Source: Caecitellus pseudoparvulus (Eukaryota; Bigyra: Bicosoecida). From it: 64,000 bases of DNA. This document shows positions 42,901 to 54,300 of the stretch, in pieces. Under the pieces are notes generated by a model. It had not been told where the DNA came from and did no database searches. It worked only from the letters and a program-made list of their open reading frames with translations. The stretch is taken from contig CBFFRQ010000020.1 of assembly GCA_965644315.1 (NCBI GenBank), forward strand, positions 1-64,000, read 5' to 3'. The translations under genes were made by a program, and so were the position numbers. Position 1 is the stretch's first letter, and every line of letters starts with the position of its first letter.

Positions 42901-45900
42901 GACAAGAGTTCTGGCAGCGCCCCATCCTGCCCAGCCGCGTGGAGCCAGAAGCGTCACACGCATCAGGGTGCAGCTGGAGGTACCCAGTCGTGCCCGTTGG
43001 GCTGGGATCTGAGGCCCAGTTGAGGAAGGTAACCTGCTCAACCAGTTTCGCATCCCCATCAGTTGTCTGCCACTCACCAGCGCCGGCATTCCAGCGCCCG
43101 GAGATCCAAGCCCGTTCACAGCCTGTCAAGATGTTGACGCAAGCGAGTTCATCTGCGTCAGAAATGACACTGAGGCGGCCTTGCGCTCCGTTGAACACCT
43201 TCTTGCGAGCTTCGATGCTGGCTCGCTCATACGTGATCTCCGGGGAGTACACGAACTGATACATCTTGCCAGAAGCGGGGCAGAAACGTGGAGTCCGCAC
43301 ATCTTCTCGACTCTCAACGACCTTGATGTCAGACACCGTAAACGCTGCTGTGTGCCCGGTATTTGCCATGGCTCGGAACACCAGTGGCTTGTCGTGGTGT
43401 TGCAGCTCTTGGGTCTCAAGCACCTCGTTGTCGGGGATGATTCGCGAGCGGTTGAGCATAAGCACGTTGTTCTCATACACCTGCACCTGGTCCTCAGTCA
43501 CAAAGCATTGCACCTGTGCAGAATGACCCGCAGAAGTCATGACAGACTCAGCAACCACGGTGCTTTCGGAAGACGCCAATGCCTGCACTTGAGCCAAGGT
43601 CAGGGGCACTGGGTACGCCTGGAAGTTCCGAATGGAGTTGTGCTGTGAGTTGCTTTGGCAGCGCCCAAACCCGAAGGTTCGGGGGCCTGCGTTCACAATG
43701 TTCGGGTGGAACATGTCGCGGCCGCTCAAGCTGGTAGCACACACGCTGCGGCCGTTATAGTAGACCTGCAACAAGCCGGGGCGCAGGACGATGGTAATGT
43801 GGGTCCAAACTCCCAGTTCCAGCTCTTCTGCGGGATCGCAGCCATTGTTCCAGTGCAGTTCTTCAGCCTTGCGAACGTGCACGTTGGATCGATACGGCCT
43901 CACCCAGACTGCGGGCTGGCGATCGCGCCCACCCGAAACCTCCCCTAGGTCTGTCTCAGTATAGCTTGCCGAGCAGCCCCGGAAGAAAATGCCACCCCAG
44001 TACCACGTTGTCTCGGTAATTTTGAACCAGAACGCGTATGACATGCCACCCGTGTGCCAGTCCTGGACTCGCTGCAGATTCCACGTCCTGTCTGTAGCAA
44101 GAGTGAACTCTTTGGAAGGCACCGGGTCATCTGTTTCATACTCATCGAAGTCTGAGGGAGGGCGCTGCGCGGAGTCGGTTCGGAACAGGTACAGCCACTT
44201 GTCCTCATCATTGTTGTACTGCAAGCGGACTTCGTCGGAGCACATGTGCAGGGAGGGCACAGTCGCCTGTGAGCCGTTCGTAGAAGCGCCCAGCTGAACG
44301 GTAAAGCTTGCGTGGTACTCCCGGGCATACTTCTCTGCGGTTTGTGCAGTGGCTGTGACACGGGCATCGCCAGACATGATGCCTCGCACATCTGGCACGA
44401 TGTCGATGCCGGCATCCACTGTGCCGGAAAACTGCAGCTCATTGCTGGAGCCAGTTGCTGCAACTGCCACCTGCAGGCCACCGCTGGGGGCAGCTTGAGT
44501 TTCCCACGACGCTTGATTCGGGGAGGAGTCCGATGTGACGTCAAGAATGCGAGAAGCGCCACCGCGAGACGTGGCAGTCAGCGACGGGCAGGACCTGGGC
44601 TCTTCACCAATGCCGGCGTTCAGGAGCATGACGTCATCGACGAACACTTCGGCGGACTGCTGAGGAGCAATGGTTGCGAGCACAATGGTGACGCCCGTTG
44701 GCAGCCTGGCCCCGAAGCCATACTTCTTCCCGAAGATGCCCTGCATGGTAAAGGACTTCTTGGACCACTCGTCAACTGGAGAATATGTCAACTCGTCACA
44801 CAGCCCAAGCTCTTGCGCACCATTCACGCAGATGCGCACGAACTTGCGGTGAGCAGGGTTCTCAGAGGCCTGGATGTCATCACACCCTTCGTTCATGATG
44901 AAGCATGGGTGGTTGGGACGAATGTTGGCGAGGCCGTCATCCGCAACGAGAATCCAAAGGGGGACGCCCATGTAGAAGGGCTCTCGACGAACGCGCACGG
45001 AGAAGGTGAAGAGCGTGGTGCTGTTGATGTTCAGGCCACTCACCGTGCGCCGGCCGTACGGGAAGCTCGCATCAAGCAGCTCGCCACGCTTCTGGCGCAG
45101 CAACGCGGGAAAGGTGGCATCATTAGAGGGAGCAAGCCAGCCTTGTTCTTCCAGGCTGGAGTCATCACTGGGCAACCGGGCGAGAAAGTTGGCGTTTTGC
45201 ACCACCCGCTGGTAGCGCAGGGGGTGCTCAGAAACACCACTGGCATCGGTCATGTACGCCCCCCACTTGTGCGCAAGGTACAGCTCAACATTCATGCGCT
45301 CTGCGTTCGTCAGCACCCTGCGATACATGAGGATCTCCCCCACCTGTCCGCTCGTGTAGCCTTGGTCGTAGTAGCCGTACGAGCCCATGCTCAGCACTCC
45401 GATGTCACGGTATGCGTTGATGTCTCCGTTGATGTAGGAGCCCACAGATACCCCACCCACCCACGCACGGTTGAGGTTGGCATCGGCCTCCAGGCATGCG
45501 ACACCCCAGTAGTACGCATAGTCACGCGAGTCCAGCGAGTAATCGTTGGTGCGGTGATTTCCGGGCCAACGGTTAAAATTGTACACTCCCCTGTAGTTGC
45601 CAGAGTACACCCCGATGATGAAACTATGCAGAGAGCTCTGAAGAAGCCTGTTAAACGAGCCGCCATCTGGAGTGCGGCTGTCCACGACACACATGGTGAA
45701 GGGGCGCAGGGGTTCCACCGACTCACTTTGCCAGCGCATGCCACCATCGGGTGGGGTGTTGCGCACAGCTGGCATACCGACCTCCGCAGCGTGGGTTGCT
45801 GCCTCCCACTGCCAGTTGCCGTTGCTGAACCTGTCCGGGTCGTGGTCCAACACAAGGGTTGGTCGGGCGGTGCCAGATGAAGAGCCTTGGAAGGCAGCCA

Positions 45901-47923
45901 GCGACTGCCCGGCCCATGTATCAATGCGGGCACCGTCAACACTCAGAGGCAAGCCCGCATCTGCCTTCATCCACATCGCTGGCCCTGGTGGGATACCAGG
46001 GCAGTGCCTGGTGATTTGCAGGTCAGTCGCGAACAGCCGGCCTCGCGTGTGGCCGACACCCTGAAGGGAGAAGGCCAGCGCCCGCACGGGGACAGTCGAG
46101 GTCAGGTCCAAGTGGACGTACTGCCAAACGCCTCGTTGTGAAGGAAGGGATGCCATCCCCATGCTGGACGTGATGACTGTGCCAGATGCGTCCAGGAGCT
46201 CCGCCCGCACCACGTCAGTGTTGGAGGCATCCCACGCTGTCTCAACGAAGAGGTATGCAGAAACTCGGTAAGTTTCTGACGAGGAGCCGGAAGGCCACAG
46301 CGTTTCATTCCACAGCGCGTGGACACGTGGGAGAAATGTGCGCCTCTCCCACACAGTGTACTGGGCAGTTCCCGAGCTTTGGGTGGCCACTGACCCGAGA
46401 GCCAGCACGTGCCCTGTGTTGCCAGGCTCGTTCCCGCCCAGCCCTGTTGACGCCCATGTCACGATTGCCGCGCGGTTGGCAGGCCCGACACGAGTGGGGG
46501 GCATGCCACCGCGGAAAACACCGTTGCCCAGGAAAGCTGGGCAGCCAGTTAGGGTGGCGGCGTGCTCGTCGATCGTGATACGAACTCCGAATTCACCGCC
46601 AGATTTGAAGTCAGGCGCCACATCCCACGTAGACGCAAGGCCATTTGACCCTCGGTACTCCTGCCACCCCCAAGCACTCGCAGCTGCGACGCCTGCCTCA
46701 AAGTCTTCTGAAAAGAGCACCTCACCGCGCTCACAGGAGTCGGAGGAGATGAGATCTTCGCCGTTGCGGCACACCCAGTTGGGCTCCACAACACAGGAAG
46801 AGGAGCACCCGTCTCCATCGTCAGCGTTGCCATCGTCGCACGCCTCCCCACCAGTGCGGACGCCGTCACCACAGATGACGCGGCGGTCGGTGTCCACTGG
46901 GACTCGGCAGGCAGTGGAGCGGCAGCGCAGCCCTCGTGGCGAGCAGGGCGGCCCGGCTGGGTCTGTCACGTGCCGTGCGTTGCCAGACTGGTCCAGGACT
47001 TCCCAGCTGGCGTCCACTTCTTCCCAGTCAAGCTCCAGCTCCAAGCCCGCAGGGATGGGGGAGTCAGGGAGGTCATCGTCAAACATGGAGTCCCGGATGT
47101 CTTGCACGGTGCGAGCGATACTCCAGAATCGGGTGGTGTCCACGATGAAGGCGGCACTGTCAATGGCGTACTGCTCCAGGTTTCCGCCAATCACATGCTC
47201 ACAGCGCGGGCTGGAGGACGGCACTGGCATCTGGCCGACGCTCTTCAGCAAGCCGTCCACGTACAGGCGCCCTTCCGTGCGGGCTGACTCGTACACGGCA
47301 GTCAGGAATACCCACCGGGCTTGTGGGAAGGATTCCGCAGCTGTCAGGCACACTTCATCAGTGCCCCCGTTTCCAGAGTTGTCGATGCACATGCGCAAGC
47401 GCGGGTTCTGCAGGCGCCGGGGCGGGCGGCGTGGTGGGAGTGAGGCGCGGAAAAAGGCGAGCCACAACTCCTGCTGAGTCTGCTCGACGCCACTCACCTC
47501 AGCGCCAAAGAGCCCAATGTGGATGCGTGGTGCGTTGCCAGCAGGGTTCCCCAGGTCGATCATCACGCTCTGCGGGGTGGTGGGGACCAGGGTGCTGGCT
47601 CGTCTCATGCGAGGAGGTGCATGAACTGGCGTTGCTGTGCGCACCTGTTCGAAGTCTGACGTGTGCGCTTCAGTCAGGAAGACCCACGCCTGCGGGAATC
47701 AGGAAGAGGTGCAACTAGTGAAGGAGCATGCCGGCCGAAAGGCGTCAAAAGCTGCACCCACTTCGATGGTGAAGTCGGGGCCGAGAGGGACCGGTGGCAC
47801 TGACACGCGATCAGCACCACCGCCGACAAAGAGTGCTGTGCCGGGATCTGCCGCGATGTGCAGCGGGAAGGCCAACAGAAAGAGCATAGTGCACGCAAGC
47901 ATCCATGCTGAGCGTGGATTCAT
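27953..47923 (-). CDS. Giant adhesion/receptor-like membrane protein, about 6632 aa
   Basis: Two exons, 47762-47923 and 27953-47689 (72-nt intron, donor GTGGGT); splicing joins DFTIE to AWVFLTEA within a LamG-like fold. Order of domains with approximate residues: signal peptide (1-25); LamG-like (30-270); cysteine repeat CGDGVRTGGEACDDGNADDG (327-373); two further LamG-like domains; C-type lectin (1522-1665); F5/8C discoidin (1672-1822); ILEI-like (1827-1897); a further beta-sandwich; three DSGW repeats (2419-2800); about ten cadherin repeats (2817-4157) with a PAN/Apple insertion (about 3440-3550); about fourteen IPT/TIG repeats (4157-5890); a cysteine-rich stalk (5890-6000); nine or ten membrane spans (6001-6457); and a basic tail ending EATIEE. 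This suggests a cell-surface adhesion or sensing receptor. The membrane module is unlike 7TM GPCRs and I cannot name it. A paralogue lies head to head. Confidence 0.9.
28480..29850 (-). other. Multi-span membrane module of giant protein 1
   Basis: Nine or ten hydrophobic segments, starting AWLLIVGGLVAATVLGAVAY and ending ASFVYIALVVYAVIKG. Conserved-looking landmarks are a VPWPVELLSLFQFLSIFSFN span followed by LTAPEC, and WNLVIIARKLCIALC. Similar modules close other protist cysteine-rich surface proteins. A channel (TRP-like) nature is possible but not shown. Confidence 0.6.
29850..30190 (-). other. Cysteine-rich juxtamembrane segment of giant protein 1
   Basis: Encodes CTPGFYGMPGEFCMRCKLGA and then CSAKYTGIRCALCSAGHYRL, with C-x-x-C spacing as in GCC2/GCC3 or EGF-like stalks of protist surface proteins. 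It directly precedes the first membrane span. Confidence 0.65.
39450..40610 (-). repeat. Three DSGW-type protein repeats in giant protein 1
   Basis: Three consecutive units of about 120-135 aa. The shared pattern is D-S-G-W-F/V, then H-x-L-G-x-L-P-x-x-V-x-V, G-x-N-x-G-F-x-F, Y-G-G-V-x-Y-x-Y, V-R-x-W-x-P and G-W-G. I do not recognise it as a named family. The same set occurs in the paralogue at 53694-54940. Confidence 0.7.
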
Positions 47924-48337
47924 GGTACCAGGCTCGAGGGATCCGAGCAAGCAACAACGAGTGCAACGAGCTGGCAGAAGAGGCTTGAAACGCCGCCTCT
48001 TCGCCGGGCTGCCTGCGCAAGCTGAGAGCGCTCTCGGGCGGCTCAGGCCGTTGGATGCCTTGACAATACAAGCACCTTGATGGACGGCTGATCAGCACCG
48101 ACCTGGTGCGATTGCATGTAAAGCTACTGTGGAACGTGTGAGCTTCTGCACACCACGCACAGCTCCGCCCCCTTCCTCCCCCTGCTACCCCCTTCCCGAA
48201 GCGTCCGGTGCGACTCGAACACCGTCAAACCAAATCGTTTTGCCCTAAAGCGTGTCCTAGCGCACTTCATGGCTCCTGAAGGCCTCACCTGGCTTCCGGT
48301 TGGCACGTGGCGTTCAGGTGCATTTCCGCAGGGAACC
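47924..48337. promoter_or_regulatory. Shared head-to-head intergenic region of the two giant genes
   Basis: 414 bp separate the two ATGs (47923 minus, 48338 plus). A GAAACGCC near 47986-47993 and a CCTAAAG near 48244 are the only motifs I note. Its short length implies a bidirectional promoter and possible co-expression. Confidence 0.6.
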
Positions 48338-51300
48338 ATGCGGCTGGCGTCGAGGCTCTTTCTCCTCCTTTGTGGAGCGGTCAGCCTCCTCTCCTCACAA
48401 GCCCAGGAGGGCGTTTTGCTCCTGGACTATGAGTTCGAGAGGGACGAGTTCTCGTCGCTCAGGGCGTCGCCGTTCACGTTCGGCGGCGGTTCGTTCACCA
48501 TCGAGGGTAAGTAAGGCGTTTCGCGTTGCCCGAGCAACTCGCAAGCTCACGCCTTCCCTGGCCGATTCGACCGCAGGGTGGTACTTCTTCCGTGATGATG
48601 CCCCCATTTCCACCATCTGGCACTTCGGGGACGAATTCACCCAGTACAGTGCGTCCGCGCTGACGTGGGAGGTGGCAGGGCCGGCGTTGCCCTGACACGC
48701 CGTTGCCCTTTCCACCCCCACACTTGCGACAGCCCTCTTGCGTGGGGCACCTGCGGACCCGATGTTGCACATGTTGTGCTTCCCCCTCTCACAGTTTCCT
48801 TGGGCTTTAACCGAGACCGCCACCTGGAGTTCTGCATCCGGTCCAGCCCTAGCTCTGCCGGCCTCGCTTGCATTTCCATGGCAAGGCGTCTGCCCCAACG
48901 ATTGTGGACGCATGTAGCCGTCGTCTATGAGACTGGCGTTGGCAGAGCACGCATCCTGCTGGACGGAGTGGTGCAAGCTGCCGGCAGTGGCCTCCCTCAG
49001 CCACCTTCCTCGCAGCGCAAGCTGCATCTCTTCGGCGGACACCCCATCATCCCAAACACGGGCATTTCTGCCATGCTGGACGACATCCGCATGTGGAGCG
49101 TGGCACGGCCCGACAATGAGCTGCGGAATGGCATGGAGTCTTCCATCGCGCCAGGAACGACTGGACTGGAGCTGGTGTACGACTTCGAGACCAGTTCAAA
49201 CGGTTGGACTGTGCAAGACAGCTCTGGCAACTCAAATCGTGGCGGCACGGTGGAGTGTGCATTCCTGCGAGACTCATGTCTGGTGACCTTGGCTGAGTCC
49301 AGCAAGTCTGTGTGCGGAGATGGCAAGCGTGGTGCTGCCGAGGCTTGTGATGACGGGAACGTCGTGAGCGGAGATGGCTGCTCAGCTTCCTGTGCAGTTG
49401 AAGCGTCCTACCTGTGTTTCCAGGGAAGCCCAGGTGGCACTGACCTGTGCATTGACGGCACCACTTTGGACTTCGCGAGGCTGGATGATGCAGCCACGTC
49501 AGCTGCGACGTGGACGTTCGAAGCTGGCACGCGTCCTGGAGCCGCAAGCGAAGTCACTTCCAACGCTCGCTTTGATGGACAGCGAGGCGCACGCCTGTAC
49601 CAGCCGCCCATGCTCTCAAGCACGGGGCGGGACATTATGCCGCGCAATGGCCTCTTCGTCTGGCTGCGTGCCAATGCGGGTGTGTCTCTCAGCGGCAACT
49701 TCGTCTCGCGCTGGGCGGACCAGTCCGGGTCGGGCAACGACATGGTCGTACCCAGTACGGGCGCGCGCACGGGTCCTACGCTTGCTGGCCCCGCCGAGAC
49801 CAAGATGAACACGCCAGCCATTCGGTTTGACCGCGTGGAAGTCGGGCAAGCCCTGCAGTTCGAGAGCGATGCTGTAAGGCTCGAGCTTCCGTACACCATA
49901 GTGCTGCTTTTCCGACACCACACTCGCACAGGTGGGCGCTTGCTGCACTCTCGTGATGGGCAAAACTTCCTCTTTGGTCCAAACGGTGGCAACAACGGCT
50001 GGCATTCGTCTCAAACGGGTTGGGTTCGGTTCAGAGACGGCACCGGCACACACTCAAGGGGATACGACTACTCAGCCACCAACAGGTGGTATGTGCTAGT
50101 GGGTGCTGCAGACACAGGGAACGTGAACCTATTCTTCCGGAATGGAAAGCTGGCTGGTGACTACCGCACTGCCACCCAGGCCGACCCTGGCCGCATTGGC
50201 ATTTCCGACGTTCCTGGTGGCACAAATGCTGGGAAGGCCTCAGCTGAAATCGTGGAGCTTGCCTTCTTCAATCGCACACTGTCCGAGGCTGAAATTCGCG
50301 ATGTGCATCGATACTATGCCGAGACATACAACCTTGCTGTCAGCCCGGCCCTTCCTCAATCTCGGGAGATGTTCCAAGCGACACCAGAGGACTACACGTC
50401 CTTCGCCACGAAAACTTTGTCTGGCACGGTGGGCAGCTCCACGTATTTGCGCTTGTCTGCACAAGCAGCAGCCACTCCTCGCCGCTGGGGCGTTCCTCTT
50501 TGGATCGCGCTATTTGAGGACAGTGGCGGTCCGGCACCGCAGCCGTGGGCTTGCACTGCCCGAAGCACTTGTGCTTCGCGGCGATTTTACTCCATTTGCT
50601 TCGGGTCCGGGTCAACTGAGGCCATGCATTGCGATGAAACCCGTGATGCCCCAGAGGGAACATGGGAACCCATCATGCTCAACGTTTGGAGCAAGTTTGC
50701 TGGGAAATACCGGGCCGACTACAACGGCCCTGCTGCAGGCGACGAGTACTTCAATCCCTCGGCCTCCTTGCGCTTCATGGCTGCCACAGTAGCGAGCGAT
50801 GATGCAGCTGAGGGATTTGTGGATGAAGTTCACTTGTTCAACTTCAACAACCTTGCCCCATGCTCAGAGATTGCCGTTGTGTCCGTCGGCGCTGCAGGTT
50901 ACGCTTCCAGCGTCTTGGCAGACCTGCCCCACACCTACCTTCGGCTGGGAAGTATACCAGAGTCTGACTTGGTTTCAGGACTGAACGGGACTTCCTCTGG
51001 TGGCTCCTCTGTGGCGTTCGCTACCAACCAGGTGCAGGACAATGACGGGGCGTGGTCTGGAGATGTTGGCGTAGACTTTGTGCTCGGACCAGTGCCCACT
51101 TCCTGGAAGGCATCCGCAGACTTTGGATTCGCAGTGGAATTTTGGGTTCGCTTGACCGGCCCCGCATACGGCACAACATCCACCTCACCAGTGGTGTGGT
51201 CACCACTTGTATCAGACAGAGCGGGTGCTGCAAATTGGACCTTTCGCTTCGAGCTTGGCTCGGACATGCGCCTCCGCTTCGGCATCAACACCGACCGAGG

Positions 51301-54300
51301 TGCCAACTGGATCACCACAGACAACCCGCTGTCTGTCGGCTCCCACTTCATCGCCGGAGAATGGGAAGCTGTCACTGGGCACTCCTTCCTGTACCTGGAC
51401 GGCACTGAGCCAGCTTTCAGCACGGTGAGCCACAACGGAAATGCGCACCGTCGCAACACTGGCGCCCTCCTCCACGCTTCCAATCAAGTTCGAGTGGGGT
51501 TTGACGGTACATTCACCCCTGGCGGTGCCAGCTTCAACCAGCCTGTCGTGGTGGACGAATGCGCAGTGTTCGCTACCGCGAAGGGGAGGGCCACCTTTGC
51601 TAACCGATTCCACCGTGTCACGCTTGATCACAACGTGGAGCAGCTCGTTGACGTTGCAGGATCGCCTGCAGAATCACTGGCAAGGTTGAGCTTTGATGGC
51701 ACGAATTATGACGCTGCTTTACCCGGCCTGAGTGTTTGGCGGATTTCCCCCGCCGGGACTCTTGCTTCGGCAACCCCTGAGACCTTCGACATTGTTAACT
51801 CCGACTCGAGCATTGCACAGGCGGCTGTCCATGCCGCCAGGGACTATCTGCTGGACGACTCGCAGGTGCCAGTCAACACAACTGTTGCTGTTTCTTTGAG
51901 CTGGCCCAACCCGGCTCCGAGCTCTCTTCTCTTTGTGGATGACCTGTGGACACCTTTGAGCGACAAAATCCCCAGCACGCGCACTATCGCAGCTTCACTC
52001 AGCAGTGCTGACTCGTACTTGAACGAAAACCGACATGTTCGAAGCTTCTACTACAACATGGACGATGAATTGGCAGAGGCCGACAGGACCTGGCAGGGAG
52101 CGAAGGACTACTGTGAGGACGTGAGGGGTCAGCACATGTGCACATACGACGATATCTGCCGGAACGTAGAGTATCGTGGCGACGACCCTGTCGCCAAGTA
52201 CCCGAATATGGGACACTTCAATGGAGAGGGCTGGCTGCCAGTTGCTGACGAGACCAACCTGTGGATCTCCGTGGGCAACGGCTTCCTCGAGCGGCAGTGC
52301 CGAACGTATAAGTGGGTTTCAGACAATGCCCAAAACTTCCCATACACTCGGGCTGACTACCCTGATTGGGTGACCGCACCCCCTCGCTCAGCCATTGCCT
52401 GCTGCGGGCGGGTGGGTTATTTGACCAGGTACAAGTCTGTCGTCGAATACCCAGATGACACGTCTAAGTGGAACCTGTACCATGAAGATCCCTGGTGGCA
52501 AACTGTCAGCACCAGTATTCGGTCTTACTCGTACTTCTTTGCCCGCCCGAAATCGGGTCCACTCAGTGGCTACTGGACTAGCACAAAGGAAAACTCCGCT
52601 TCCTGCACACACCGTATGCGTGGCATGGTGAAGATCTTGGACATTCCCGAGGCGTACACTTGGACAGATTACACCCTGGAAGTCCGAGTGTACGTGCATG
52701 TTCGCCAAACTGGGCTGGTTTTCCGGTACACGGACCCCCACAACCACTACAAGTTCATGTTCAGCTCGTACACGTACGAATACTGCTCTGCGTTCACTCG
52801 CTACTCTGGATACGACGACGAGCGCAACAACGCCACTGTGTCCGAGACAGGCAGCAGAAAGTGGCAAGACTCCAACTTGCGAGTTGATTTTTACGAGTGG
52901 TTGAATTTGCGCGTGGATGTGTACGGCAACGAGTTCTCTGCCTACGTGAATGACCGCTTGGTGAACTCCTGGGTTGATACCACAAACTCAAACCCCATGG
53001 GCACGATTGGCTTCTTCACTGCCTACAACGCCTACACACAGTTCAGTCGCATCAGGGTGTACAAGCGGAAGCCTGTGGACGTCAAGCCACTGAACTCTGC
53101 ACTCCTGTCGCTGTCCATGCCCCCCCTGTCCTTTACTGAAACTGGTATCGGTGGACAGCCGAACGGGAGGTTCGGGACTGGCTCTTCCTATGCCAGCATC
53201 GGGGTGAAGACTTTGCCAGCTGAGAACAGCACCCAGGTGCACACGTACATGGGCACTGCATACAGAACGAACCTGGAAACTTTGCAACTGCCACGGAATG
53301 CGACGAACATGCCATTTGATGCGCAGACGCTGCGAGTGGGCCAGCGCCCAGCTGCCAAGTTGGGCGGACCAGGAGACGGTGCCGCTATCGTCCAAGCCGC
53401 CCTCGGCTGCCGCCAGCAGAGCGTCAGCATTCCGGAAAACTCTGTGCCGGGTAGCGTCTTGCCCATCCCAGTCCTGTCACAAGCTTCCTCGCGACGTGCT
53501 GTCTCGGACTTCCGTATCGCAGGAGTCGAGCCCGGCACGGAAGTGGCAGAGCTGACCTCAGGCATCGTGAGTCCGTTCCGCGACTCGGTCATTGGAGTGA
53601 TGCCGGAGGATGGAGTCCTCACTGTGAGGCGAAACGTGCTGGACTTCGAAGCCAAGTCCAGCCACACTGTGTCGGTGTCAGCGGGGGTGAACAAGTGGGA
53701 CTCGGGGTGGTTTACAATGATTGGCATGTGCCCTGACAACCCTCTGCAGCCCAGCACCAGCGACTGCTACAGAGAAGTGGCCTTCCCTCCTGAGCTGGCT
53801 GCTGTGATGCAGATGCGTGACCCATCGCTTATGGACGTGCAAGTGCAGCTTCGGGTGGCGGACGGGCCCAACCAAGGGTTCATCTTCACCCCCATGGGTG
53901 CTGCTCCTTGGGCGCGCTATGCGACGTGGTCGTACTGGGGTGGCATGATCATGGGGTACAGCAAGACTCACGTTCGACTGTGGGCACCTTCTTTCCAGTA
54001 CGACGGCAGGGGAGCTGTCATCAACCTAGGCGCTGGTTCAGGTGCCGTGTACGGGCAGAGCAGTGCAGATTACGACCAGGAGAAGAACGTGCAGTTCAGC
54101 CAGGACGTCGAAGTGCGCATCGTTGTGACAGAGGCAGCTGCTCCTGATTTTGACTCAAGCTGGTTTACACTGAACGCTCAGGAGGCCCGCCGTTCTTACA
54201 CCTTCTTGCACCACGGAATGGCCAGGTGGCCAGACCGTGTGAAAGTCTCCGTGCGTGCTGTGGACGGTGCCAACTCGGGGTTTGTATTTGACGCTAAGGG

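Noticed and set aside
28599-46872. Many plus-strand and alternative minus-strand frames of 100-500 codons inside the giant gene
   Set aside because: They are antisense or out-of-frame shadows of a GC-rich coding exon, with no domain resemblance and no splice logic.
48203-48225. tRNA-like T-arm (sequence resembling GTTCGAGTC on the minus strand)
   Set aside because: The five-base T stem does not pair, and no acceptor, D or anticodon arm can be drawn around it.
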